Part shown: positions 44,231 to 57,066 of the stretch, piece after piece | How the letters are laid out: the number at the start of each line of letters is the position of its first letter | Numbering within the stretch: the first letter of the stretch is position 1 | NCBI GenBank assembly: GCA_010279815.1 | Contig: QEOQ01000207.1 | Span: forward strand, 2,033,307 to 2,097,306 | Source: Brachionus plicatilis | Lineage: Eukaryota; Rotifera; Eurotatoria; Ploima; Brachionidae | Length of the DNA stretch: 64,000 nt | Reading direction: 5' to 3' | Position numbers and translations under genes: made by a program | The notes under the pieces: generated by a model | Told to the model about the DNA's origin: nothing | The model's database searches: none | Seen by the model: only the letters and a program-made list of their open reading frames with translations

Positions 44231-47200
44231 TTATTCTTTAAAAGAAGAATACATTTTGAACAAATTGGTGAAATACTTATTAGTATTCGATGTAAAGAAT
44301 TGAGTTTTTATTTCATTTAGATATGGCAAAATTTCCTCGTTGTGCTAGTTTGAGAATAAATAAAATTTTAATTAAACAAATAATTGTGTTTAACTTAAAC
44401 ATACCGTCAACAAGAAATCTTCGAATCTGTCCGATACCCATTTAAACCAATTTGGACTCGTAAATGTTTCGCCTTGTTCGACATTTTCGATTTTAATTTC
44501 TACCTTTATCAAATAATCAGACAAAACGGCAAAAAAATTCTCAATTATTATAAAAAATAATTTTTTCTGCTGTTCTTTGAGAGTATTTAAAGTGGTTAAT
44601 TTATCCTCTAATTCCTCTTCGGTAATTTCATCTTGAACCTTGGAGAAAAAATTGAAACTTATAAAATTTAAAAAAAATGAAAAATTATTTTACTGATTCG
44701 GAAGCTAAGTCGGACTTTTTGTACTTTTCATTTAAATTCTGATACTCCAGTCTTAATTTCTCTACTTGTTTATTCATTCTGTTGATGCTTGAGTGCATTA
44801 TCTCCCATACATAAAAAAATGTAAAATCATTTCTCATTTGTTCCGAGAATACCCATTTAGCAATGGTGGAGCACTCAACAATTTGTGTCTTTAGCATTTT
44901 GTCAACCAAGACCACAATCATTTGGCGATGATTTTTCCACACATCATGCAATGATTGCAAAACAATCAATTGAGATTTTTCGCTGTCGACAATCATCTTG
45001 AAAATCATGTGGTATTTTGCCAAGGCTGCAAAAGCGTGGCTAAAAGATTTGCTGCCAAAAAAGAGTAAAGTCGCAGTGAAAACTTCGATTTTGAGCGGAT
45101 TTATTTCGACCTCGCCACCACCAGCATCACTGTCCGGGATGTCTCTCAAAGCAGAAAACACATCTTCAGGAATAGCTCTTTCTTTGAACAGCTCAAGCAA
45201 TCTGTTAGCAACTGGAGTTCCTTCCAAATCAGCCGCTTCGTCAGACACATATTTATAAGCTGGTTTTGGGTTTTCGGGGACCAAAGAGTTGATTGATTCT
45301 GGAATAAAGTCAACTATGCGTTGATGATAAGACAAACGCATGCATCTAATAAGGGTTTCACGCAAAAACTTATTTTTAGGAGCTTCAAGGCTTTCATTGG
45401 CACAGTCTTTCCAGTCATCCCAAGACCATTTGAATTGAAAATTACTCAAATGGTACGAAAACCAATTTGAAAATCTCTCAACGCACACAGTTTTCATGTT
45501 TTCAATTCTCTCAAAAAGCAATTCAGTGGCCTGAGCAAGGACTATGGGCATGTAATTGGGTTGAAGCTTGCACAGTTCAAGCAACAGAGATCCGTAGAAA
45601 ATTTCTAAATGCGCTGGTCTTGGAAGTGAGAACAGCTGCGCAAAAATGACCTCTACTATCATGTAGTTCAAAGGTATTCGGTTTGTTAGAGGAAGTTGAA
45701 TAAGTCGATTGGCACACTGCTTTCTGTCCAAGTAATAGGTGTTTACTACCGAGTGAAGTTGTTCCTCGACCAAAAAACGTTCAATTGAGTGGCAACCTGG
45801 CAGTATAAATTCTTCCGGAACATCTGTGTAATCGAACATGCGAAACACAACCCGAGGTAATGGATACAAAGTTTGCGGATTGTACTCCGGCGGAATTATT
45901 AAAGGAAAATCGTGGAGGGTAGAATTTTTGAAACTTGCCTCAAATGAAACATAAGGCCGGATAATTTGAGACTCTTTCCAGTCGTTTTCCTCCAATTTTT
46001 TAATTTGTATCCACAAGCAATCAAGATACTTTCATGGGGAGAAATTTAGTATTTGTTTTATTTGAAAAATATTTTAAAATTACATCTTCTTGTGGATGAG
46101 GATCATCAATCGACCACACTTTTAACAGAGGCAAATGGTCTTTTGTTCGGTTCCTTAAATTTATTTATAAAATTATTTCAAGAAATTAAACATTAATAGT
46201 CATTAATCCTTTAAATTGATTCTAAATGTTTTAATTTTACAATTTTTGAATAATTTAAATGAAAGTTTAAATGACGAAAAAATTTTTAAAAATTCAAAGT
46301 TTAAATTTAAAGTTAATAGAAAATCATTTTTTTATTTAAATCAATAAAAACTTTTTTTATTCAAAAGTTAAATAAAATATTCACAAGTAATGATCGAAAA
46401 CAACAAGATGAGAAAAAAGTGCAATTCTTTTTTCAGAATCATTCATTAATCATTACAAAAATTAAATTTCAGCAAAACATTGTTTTAAACAGTATTTTAC
46501 CTAACCCTTTTAAATTTAAAAACTGAATTCTTAGAACTTTATTTTATTTTACAACCCTAGCTATTCTTTGTTTAGTAAAAAAATTAGTCGAATAAAAATC
46601 TCTATTTTTATTTTTACAGAATATTTCTTAGATCAATTAGTATATTCAGTAAAAGCTAATTACATGTATCAATTAAAGAATGGTTTGTTATTTTTAAATA
46701 TTTATTTGGTGTGGTTAAAATGTAAAATTAAATAATAATACAAGAAAAATGATCTGATCATGCTTCTGATGTTTTTAAACCAAGACTAATTGCGGATAAA
46801 ATTTTCATTAAAAAATTAGAATTTAATTTTTAAATCAATTACAACTTTATTATTTATTTAAATATCTGAGTAAATTTTTTCTCTAAATTCTGTCTTTTTG
46901 ACTTGGCTTTTGTTTAAAATATTCAAAATTTAGATGTTCTAAAAATATTTTTTCAATAATTTATCTTTAATTTGCTTTAAATACATTTAAAAATTTCCAG
47001 TCAAAAAACTAATTATAACAACTTCTATGCAATTCTGACGTAAATAAATGCTTCATACAATTAGTCATATCTTACCATAATTTTTGACGAACATCTTATA
47101 ATTAATATCTAAAAAATGTAAAGCTTAATACAACTATAGAAATTCAAGTAAATTTTCATTATCCAAATTTCAGATCAAAGTTTCAATAAAGAATAATAAT

Positions 47201-48091
47201 GGAGTATTTTTAAAAGATTTCAAATAAGTTTATTTTAATTAAGTTTAAAAAATAACTTACTCAATATAAGATTTTATATTATCTAAAATTTCGTCCAATT
47301 CAGGTCCATGCTGTTCATACAATATCCTACCGTTCCAGGGAATTGATGACAAAATACAATAAACATAAAAATCAGTGCGTACCTTAGTTTGAAAAAAGGT
47401 TATAGAAAAAAAAAATTTTTTGTCTTTCTACTTGAGGTGAACTTTGTTCATGCGTTAGATCAACCATTTTCTCGTAAATATTTAAAACTGATTTTGGACT
47501 TAATACTTTGACATTGATCAAATCTGAAATAAATCTGATCAAAATGTGCACGGCAGAAAATTGAGCTTGGTTCAAATAATTTCTAAGACTAGTAGCTAAA
47601 CTATCCATAGCCTACGATTAAAACGAGAAAATTAAAAAGATTAAGATTTTTTTATTTAATGCAATCTTTTGCTTACTTCTTCCGCAAAATCAGGATTTTT
47701 GGAATTCAAAAGTCCCAAAAGAGTAGAATAAATGGTCAATTTTTCTGGCAATCTAGCACATTCTAGTAAAATATCTATTATTTCCTTTTGCTTTTGAGAG
47801 ATTTGATCAAGGACAAAGTTAGCTGTCGCCTCAATATTTGATTCTACTGAATAACCCCCTATCTAAATATTAAAAAAGAATCAGCATTTTTTTACAAATC
47901 AGGTGTTTAAAAAATACTCTATTTTTATCGTTCAATTCTCCAACTCTGTAAAGGTATGTCTCTAGTTCTTCCTCCAAAGAAACATGGCCTCCGTCAGATC
48001 TAAATCGCTTATTTTCTTCATCATGTCCTGATTCTTCCGTGTGACGGCGTTTCCTGTTATAAAAATTTTGATTGTATCTGTTATGAGACAT
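44231..48091 (-). CDS. NCBP1: Nuclear cap-binding protein subunit 1 (CBP80)
   Basis: At least eight exons give about 807 residues (human 790). Exon 1 starts at 48091 with MSHNRYNQNFYNRKRRHTEE, a basic segment suited to nuclear import. Then come LPEKLTIYSTLLGLLNSKN (MIF4G domain), a PQ|VRTDFYVYCILSSIPW junction across a 50-nt intron, HLPLLKVWSIDDPHPQED, and the long exon 46016-44685 with PRVVFRMFDYTDVPE, NRIPLNYMIVEVIFAQLF, WFSYHLSNFQFKWSWDDW, NPLKIEVF and MIVVLVDKMLKTQIV. The last exons encode the C-terminal helices, with the stop at 44233-44231. Family knowledge: with NCBP2 it binds the m7G cap of nuclear transcripts and links capping to splicing, 3' processing and export. One intron (about 46156-47266) is about 1.1 kb, far longer than the others. 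Confidence 0.95.
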
Positions 48092-50534
48092 TCTAGTGAT
48101 GTTTTAATATTTTTTTTAATATATTTTGTCAATTTGAATAAATGCGCTTGATAGAAATTGAATATATATCTTTTAAACTTTAAATATTCAAAAAATCTGT
48201 TCACCATTTTAAAGCGAATAAATGGGAAGACAATTATTTTGTCCTTAGATTTCATGACTGTAAAAATTTCTTACAACTTTTTTTTTAAATAATTGCATTA
48301 AAAACCAATTTTTAAGCTAAATTAAAAAATTTAATTATTTTTTTAAGTCTTGGTTCTGAAAAAAAAACATTTTCAATTTTATATTCCGATTTCGAAAGTT
48401 TTACTTATTATTATTTTTAATGGAATTTTTAAAGGCTGAGAAAAATTAAATTCTTAACAATATTTTAAATGAATAGCTTTCACAAAAATAAATATAATCT
48501 AGTTAAATTTAGAAGCTCAGTAATATGCTGCAGCTTTTTTTCAATTAAATTTTTTTTGTAAATTTGTCTCATAAAGGACAATGATTGGAGCTTCAATTTA
48601 GTTCTAACATAATAAGTCATATAATTTACCAATTTTTTTATTTAATCTTAATACCTTACTGGTAAACTTTAACATTTCTTGAAAATTTTCCAAAATTTTT
48701 TGGGGGCACTTTTTTAAGTCATTAGTTTTTAATATTTACGTGATTCAATAATAAATTTTGATTTAAATATTTTAATTTTTAGGATAATGAGAAAAATACG
48801 TCTTCCAATTGGTTTAAATTTTTTTTAATAATAATTAAATTTAATTAAACAATAATTTTTATTTTTAGATTATTTTTAGAGTCTAAATTTTGGGTACTTA
48901 ATTAAAACGAATTCAAAAAAGTTATTTTATTAATAGCTTCACTAAAATTAATTATTCAAAGAGAATATTATTGAAATTTTATCAGAAAATTCTTTGCTAA
49001 TTTAGTAAATGACTTAAGGTTTTAAACCGATGAAATAAAAAAATTATTAAAATAATCTCTAATGCATTCCGTGAGATAATTTAAAGAGTTTTCAAATATG
49101 CTTTTAAATTGAGTCAAATCAAGACTGACTTTTAAAATTTAATACCAAAAATCATAGAAAAATAAAAATCTTCAGCCTTAATTATTTGTGAAAGAAAGTA
49201 GATTTTAAGTGAGACGATCAAGAAGAATCGCTACATGCTTAATATTTAGTTGTTTTAATTTTTATCGATTTTAAAATGATCTAGCTTATAAACTAACCAT
49301 TAATTTTTATTTAATTGTTAATGAAATTTGGTAGAAAAGAACAAAAGGAAAATATTAAATAATCTTAAAGTCTTTTTTATATTTTTTGAAATTTAAAAAT
49401 AAAAATTGTAAATACAGTCATAGTATAGTTTTTTAATATTAAATTTCACTGAACTTATTCAAATGAAATTAATTCTATTGACTTAAATGAATTTTTAATT
49501 CATGATTCTTTTCTGTCTTTATTTCAAATATTTAAGATAAATCAAATACTCAGTCCAAAACAAATATATTTTTTTTCAATAAGAGTAATTCAGAATTGAA
49601 ATCAAATAACAGAAAGTTAATAAGTTAATAACTTTAACCAATGCTTTGGTTTAAATTTAGTTACAATATTAGATTTTGAATTTAAAATCACTGGGTTTAC
49701 AAATCAATAATCAATTTAAATCCTATTAATGTGTTATTTATTGTCTTATTTTAACCTTAGAAAAGTTATTTTATTTAAAATACGTGCAACAAGCTTTGTT
49801 GCACTATATTGCAGTATTTTTTTAAATATATTGTTTTATCTTTAATTTTTATTAATCCAAATCAATTGAACAAAAATTCTTAATTGAATTAAGATTTTTT
49901 TTTCAATTTGTAAAATAAATTCATATACCCCATGATTCAAAAAATGAAGCAAAATTTCAGGAAGTTGATTCTTGAACAGCTATTATTTATAGTGTAAATA
50001 TTAGCTGAGCCTAATTTGATTTTTCAAATTTAAATCTAATTAACTGAAAATCAAAGTTATTAAACGAAAAAATCATTTTTTTCTTACAATAAAATGTGAA
50101 AGCTTTTAAATTGTTTCTTTTATTTCAACTTTTTGAATTGAAAAAATAAACGAATCTTGTAAAATTTTTATTATTTTTCAAATATCAAATGAAATAAAAA
50201 TATTCAAATTTTTTCTAAAAAAATGAAGCTTTCAGAATCGAAAAGACAAGACGATAAAACCATTTATTTAATTTAAATTTAGATGACTTTAAAATTACGA
50301 CGATTTAATGTCAACAAAAAAAAATGCTAAAGAATCCAACAAATATAGCACAATTCCTAACAAAGTCGAATAACTTTGGCTAGCACAAAAACCCATGCCA
50401 ACAATCTCCTATAAACTAAGTATTTTTTTGTGTAAATGGTTTTCTTAATATTTAATATTTCTTAAATTAAAATACTCTTCTTGAACATTTTTTTATTATT
50501 TTTTATACCGCCCATAATTAAAACATAAAAAAGT
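48092..50534. other. AT-rich intergenic region, 2.4 kb
   Basis: It lies between the NCBP1 start and the PPP4R1 stop, so it holds the NCBP1 promoter and the PPP4R1 3' UTR. The frame at 47962-48255 is a shadow across the NCBP1 start. No other gene or repeat is recognised. Confidence 0.5.
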
Positions 50535-53500
50535 CTAATTTAAAACAATTTCATCGGGTGCCGTTGTACTTTGCGATTTAGCACTAGACTTAGCTGTTTG
50601 GCCAGGTTCAACCACTTCGCCCATTTCATCATCAATCTCATTTTCTAAATTAACTATTTTCAATTGATTTATTTTGGTTTTATCGATTATCTCGTCTTCA
50701 TCGTCATCATCATCTTCATCATCTTGGCTCATTTTTTCCTCCTGCTTTTGGTTCGAATCGGATGAGCTGGATATGTCCATTTTATTGGCGCTATCCACCC
50801 TTGTTTTTATTTCATCATTGCGTTGAGTAACACAATTTTGAGTTTTTGATTGCGGAAAGTAATTTCTAACATCACTGTCCGAATCCGAGCTTAAAAATTG
50901 CACTGAGAGCTCTAGCTCTCCGACCAGAGCGCTTTTTCCAGTCAAAAAAAGCTCGTGGTTAATGATGTACTTAGTCAAAACTCTAGCCACTAGGACTCTA
51001 ATATTTGGAACCTTTTCGTTTCGGTAATGTAACAACTTTGGCAAAAAGTCTCTGGTAAACAACTCAAAATCATTGTAAGCATTGGTGGCCAATATTTGCT
51101 CGCATATCATCACATACAACTGTCTCAGAGTCCATTTATCGCTGTTGCCAAGTATGCGTATTGCGTCCTCAATGAAGTTGCGACGGAGATCTTGTCTCTT
51201 TTTTGCCTCAAACTGTCTCAATATTTCTACCATGGCTCTTGTAGCCGTGACCCTGACCTCAGCTATTCTGTCCAATGCGAGTATAAAGGCCACTGGTTGT
51301 ACAAATTGAGCCAGACACTCAGCTGAAAAAAGCTCACAAAATTGGCTTATTTGTAGGCATAGCTCATTCCTAAATCTCCAATTTCGTTGATTGTCCATTT
51401 TGAGAAAATCATTCAACTTGGGCATGTAGGCCTGACGGTATTCCATGGAGAGTACATTTAAAAATTTGGTCAAATTTGACACAATACCAATGCGGACCTC
51501 GTCTACATCCTTGATATAGCTGTCGAACACAGGCACTAAGTCTGTTTGAGTATTTTCTGTGCCAAGAATAATGGCCAGTTCGTGAATCGAAAAGGCCAAT
51601 GTTTGTCTCACTTTCCAGCTCAAGTCTTCGGACAATTTTTTGTACAAATTTTTTAAAAACTTCCAATACTTGACACCCAGTGTTAGAGCAATAGCAGGAA
51701 AATTGTATGCACAATTGTAGTTCATCTCGGAGTCAAGACTACTTTGAGAGTTAATCTCAACCATGGTAACGTAATAGCTGAGCAAAATGGGCGGCACTAT
51801 TTCCTGGTAAAGCTCTTTGCTAATTTGCTGAATTAAATTTTCCAGAGTTGGCTGGGTGGTGGGCTGTTGGTTCAAGTTTGTGGTCGAAGAATACAGACTT
51901 GATCTGTTTGCGTCATTTAGATTGTTGAGTAAGTAAGTGAGAGTCGGGGTGGCATCATCAGTTTTGGGCTCAATGACAGCTTGAATGCTTTCGTCAATGG
52001 AGGGCAGCGAGTCACGCCAGTAGATGAAATTTGAATATTCGGTTTCTTTGGGAGGCGCTGATGCGTCCTCCGATTTTTCCTCGATCTTTGGTTCATTTAG
52101 CTTGCTCATTTCTGATTCACTCAGTGCAAAAGTTGATATGAATGGACCTAGCGATTTATAGGCGGATATTTTTACCCAGCGCGAGTTGTCTTCCAGCAAC
52201 CGGGCAAAGTATTCAGTTAGAACTGTTTCCCTAATTTTGCGAGAACAAGTTTGGGCAAAGGATGAAAATTGGTCGGCACAGACTTTACGTATTGCCCAAA
52301 CTTGGTCTTTCATGAATTCGCAAAAATTTGGAAGCTATTTTTTTAAATTTAAATTTTTATTTTTTATTTTCAACAATAAATATTTACCAAATGATTTTCA
52401 ACATCCTCGGATGAAATGATGTTGGCTATTTCGGCAATATAAGTAGCACAAGTCTTTGATATAAAAAAAAAATTGAATTCTGATTTGGTGTTTTTGTTTA
52501 AGAGTACTTTTCGTGTGTGGAAGACTGGGCTAACACAAAGGCGGCAAAAAGGCTCTAGAAAGTATTTTGTTGTCAACTCGCGGCCGATTAGTGGAGCAAG
52601 TTTACCAAAGAGCTAAAATTTGAAAATTTTCAGTTTAAAAAATACCAAACAGTTCATTGAAAATGCAGGCTTTTTTCAATTTTACCTCAACAGAGTATTT
52701 TTCAATTTTATAAAAATTGATCTCTTTAATTTTCTTAAATTATTTTTAAATATTAACAAAAAAAGCAAACTGTGTTTTTTAGGCATTTTTTAGATTTAAA
52801 AAATACTTACCGTAATGCAATCAATATGAAAATCTTCATTGTTTTCTTTAACAAGACTTAGTAAGCACGGAATTATAATTTCTTCTATTTGGCCTTTAAA
52901 AAAAATTCAAATTTAATAAAAATTAAATTTTTTCATCATTATTTACGGTTGTCAACAAGTTGTTTTTCGACCAAGTTTAGCAGTGCCGAAGAGGCACATT
53001 TTTTTACTTGGTAAGCTGTTTCAGGCATTAGGTCACTGATCAACACAGTCAATTGGTTCACCATGTTAAAATCCTCGGAAAAATCAAACGGAATCGTATT
53101 TTGTTCAGTATACAGAAAATGAATTACATTTTGTATCTGATCCAACCACAAGGAACGTAGCAACACATCTGAGTAAAAACAATATTTCCTCAAGTAAAAA
53201 AAAACACGGACAAAGTCTTCTTGGGCTGCTGCAAATTCGAGTGCTGGGACAACATATTTTGATGCCGATTCACTTTTATAAAAATAATAAAGTCAAATAA
53301 ATTTTTTAATTAAAAAAAAAACACAACTGTATAAAACCGAATTTTTACTATGTAGGTGAAAAATGCACTATATTTTTGCCATTCTTTTATTCAAAGAATT
53401 TTCTCTCAAATCTTTATATTGTTTTTATTTATAATAAGCGATCTTTTTAGATTGAAAAAAATAATGAAAAAGTCTAGAATGAACTATTTTTTCCATATTT

Positions 53501-54168
53501 TGAAAATAACGAGTAAGAGTCTGGATAGTTTTGAGAGAAATAGTTTTACCCAATAATTTAAAAAAATATTCTTAAATTTTTCATGGGTTTCTAAGTTTGA
53601 AAATTTTTTAAAAAGACCAACTTGATTTACTATTTAATAAAATAAATTAAAATAAAATTATTGGAAAAAAATTTGGACAATTTTTTAAATGCTCAATAAG
53701 AATCAAATCTAAAACTTACATGTTCGATGGAGTCGGGTTTTCGCATAGCTTGCATAATTTTTCGAAAGGGTTTAAGGCATCAAATATTTCTTCGTCGCTG
53801 GCGCTGTAATTGTACGAAATGTTTTCCATATTAGAAGATGAAGCTGATTTGTTTTCTTCGCTTGAATCGCTTTGTTCCGGCAAAGAAATCGAACTGGTTA
53901 TTTTGTAATCGTTCGAGTTTGATATTGAAAAAAAATCTATCATTTCTAGTAAAAAAGTAATTTATTTTTTTTAAATTTAAAGTTAAAAAGACAAACTATT
54001 ATAGTCATCGTCCTCTTTGGGCTTTTCTTCATTTGACTTGGGATCTTCAGTTTGTTCGGCTTGAGTTTCTTGATTTTCCGAAGTGGGGTTCTCTTCTTTC
54101 TGAGCTTGTTCACCAGACTGGTAGAGTTGGGTGTTCAAACAGTGTTCAAGTAACTCGGATATGTTCAT
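50535..54168 (-). CDS. PPP4R1: Protein phosphatase 4 regulatory subunit 1 (HEAT-repeat protein)
   Basis: About seven exons: 54168-~53993, ~53946-53719, ~53283-52949, ~52895-52812, ~52612-52508, ~52453-52389 and ~52335-50535. It begins with an acidic, Glu/Gln-rich N-terminus (MNISELLEHC...), then SASDEEIFDALNPFEKL. HEAT repeats follow: FDFSEDFNMVNQLTVLISDL, LFGKLAPLIGRELTTKYF, FCEFMKDQVWAIRKVCADQF, NSRWVKISAYKSLGPFISTF, ALTLGVKYWKFLKNLYKKLS, WKVRQTLAFSIHELAIILG, DEVRIGIVSNLTKFL, NWRFRNELCLQ, KVPNIRVLVARVL and SDSDVRNYF. The tail is acidic (DDEDDDDDED). The order matches PPP4R1, which binds the PP4 catalytic subunit as a scaffold and targets it to substrates. One 54-nt intron (52507-52454) has no in-frame stop, so its retention would add 18 residues. 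Confidence 0.93.
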
Positions 54169-57066
54169 TAAGAAAATTTAATATAAAATTTTTCACAAAA
54201 CGTAACCAATACGCTTCTAAATTAGGTCTTTAGTATTAAAGACTGTTTGTTTTAGAGAATTATAAAGTAAAAATATTAAATAAAAACTGCATGAGATTTT
54301 AAACTTTTCATAAATACATTTTTTGGTTAATATCAACATTAGTATACTGGTATGAAAAAAAATTCTTCAAAATGTGTAAGAAATAACTAAATTTTTGAAG
54401 AAGTTAAATTACAAGCTACCGTAATTTTTTTCATTCACTGCGAAAATGAATAAAAAATTACAATTCTCTCATTAATATCACTTGAGAATGCTGACAAGAA
54501 AAAAAATAAAGCAAATTTGAATAAAAAAAAGAATAATCAAACTAAAATTATATTAGTAAAATAAAACCTAAATATTTTAATAAAATTTCATATATTTGTC
54601 TAACCGTGCTGTACGACACGATAAAATTTATTTTTTCTAATTAACATGAATAAGTATAAATTATCTAGTAGAAATTATTCAAACGATTGCAAGCTATGCC
54701 GAATATCACTCAGTTTTAACATAAATTTTTATAAGAGACAAAATTAGCGTCACTGTCACTGTTTACAAACATTTGGGTGCAATTTAAGTCAATCAAATTT
54801 TAAACATAAAATTCATTATTTAGTTACCTTTTATTATTGAATCATGCCAAAAATAATTTCTTTAAATAAAAAAAATTTCTTTATTTCCTTTTTCTTAATT
54901 GTTGAAAGCCTATTTAAAATGGAAAATTTTATTAATCAAACAAAAAAAAAGTAAATTAAAATTGATGATTTTTTTAGAAAATAATTTTAATTTAGTTAAA
55001 TTTAATTAATTTAATTTTGTTCCGTGTTAATTTTTTTAAATAAAGAAATTTTAAACTTTAATTTATTGTTTTATTTGAAATTTTTTTTTAATTAATGTTT
55101 AAGTCCCATGGACAAATTGAGTTAAGAAATTAAAAGAAGACTAAATATCTTTTTTACAATTAAGTAATGAAATCAGATTGTAATATACATAAAAATAAAA
55201 AAATTTTTTAACATGCAAACTTCTATTAAATTAAAATAGTATTTTATTGAGTCAGTTAGTCCAGAATTTTTACATTCAAAGCACAATTCAATCAAAAGAA
55301 CATAGATCACCAATTTGTTTGAAATCCTCTTTTAAAATTTGGCTAATAAAAAGGATTTAAAAGTAACATTCTGTGTGGCCTGAGGTTCTCCTTAAACTTA
55401 TTTATAATAATGATGATTCTCCAAAAATTTAAACCAATTTCTTAGATAAAAAAAATAATAGATTTAAATGTTTTAAAATATGTGATTATGACTTAAAAGA
55501 TAATAAGAAATCGAGAAAAATGAAATATATTTGCTTTTTTATTTTTCAAATGCGCTAAAAATAATCATAATGAAAGATAAGTGTTTATTTGAAATATTTA
55601 TCGATTAATTCAACCATAGCTCACAAATTTGTTTTAATTTTAAAAGATTGTAAAAAAATTCTTTCAATATCAAAGATCAGAATTCAGCTTTCAAATTGTT
55701 ATTTTTTTTTTAGTTTTTCCCAATAATCAATTATTGATAGGACTCTTATCAGAAATTTTTTGGCATTTTCCCGCCAAAAAATCCTACCCAGGACAGTTTA
55801 CGATCCTAATCTAGGACAATATAGGACCAAAAGTAAAAATTCTTAAATATACGATAGATAGAATACATTGAATTAAACATTCTTAAAAGTATGTTTGGAC
55901 TATCAAGACTTTTAAAAAGCTCTGCATTTGCAAGCACGTTAGGAATTGACACAATTGAATATTAATGTAAATTGATTACAAGAAACATCGAAAGTATAAT
56001 TGACGAGTAGGGAACTGGTCAAAAATTTGACATTTTTTTTTACTTGAAATAACGTAATTTTACATCATTTTACGTAAGCTAACATTTTATTACATCCTAC
56101 ATTTGATGTAATTTTACATAATCTTACATTTTTTGATGTAAAATTACGTATAATGATGTAATATTTGATCTATCAAGTGAAGCTTAATGGTTCACCAATT
56201 GGCCAATCGCTGACATTTCGTTATTTATCGAAAACTGAAAATTGAAAAATATACCATTTTTGATAATAACGACATGTAAAGCTGAGCAAATAGGTTAATT
56301 TGTAAAATACATTAAAAAACTATCTAAAAATTATCCTAAAAATAAAAAAATGAATGTCTTTACAAAAAAAAATAATTTAATATCTTAATGGAATTCTTAA
56401 GGAGATATGACAAAAAAAATAAATACCAAAAATATTATTTACTCCTAATAATTCTTTAAGAAATCTACAAGAATTTTGACTTAAGAATATTCAAGAAATT
56501 TAAGGTAAGCGTTTAATTTTGCCCCTAGCTTATCTTTTTAATAATAATCTTTCAGAAATCTTAATTAAGATCTAGGCAAATTCATTTTACATCTTTTTGT
56601 AGGATCCTAATTAGGATTCTTAATAAGATTCTTAAAAAAATATTGATGTTATCCTCAAAATTTTTTATCTCTAAGAATTTGGCAAGATTCGTATGAGAAT
56701 CTTAAGAAAAATTCAATAGACGTTTAAAGTCAAAACCATTTAAAGTAACTGACAAGATTCTTAGTCTTATGAAATCTTTGAGACTTCTTTAAGATCTTCT
56801 TTAGAATTTGGTTTCTGGGTTGTAAATTATATTTTAAAAAAGCCTGTTTTATAAAAAAATAAATTTAAAATTTAAAGAGATTAAGAACGAGATAAATTTT
56901 CAGACAAATTTAAAAAAAATTTTATTACACAAATTGTCGTTTTTATAAACTTTACACTTAATTTTATCAATTAAAACGATATCTTATGTTCTAAAAATAT
57001 TTCTATTAAGATTTAAATAATTAGAGTTAAAATTAGCAGAAAAAAAAATTAAAAAATTGAGAAAAA
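54169..57066. other. AT-rich intergenic region with degenerate repeats
   Basis: 2.9 kb with no gene. At 56045-56170 the word gatgtaattttac and its complement recur several times, forming a short inverted repeat (acgtaattttacatca / tgatgtaaaattacgt). At 56380-56820 variants of 'agattcttaag' are scattered in both orientations, suggesting a decayed satellite or element. The rest is plain AT-rich DNA. Confidence 0.5.
56045..56170. repeat. Short inverted/tandem repeat of gatgtaattttac units
   Basis: Several copies of tacatcat/gatgta-type words are present, with a 16-bp inverted pair near 56052 and 56138. It may be a fragment of a small hairpin element. Confidence 0.5.
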
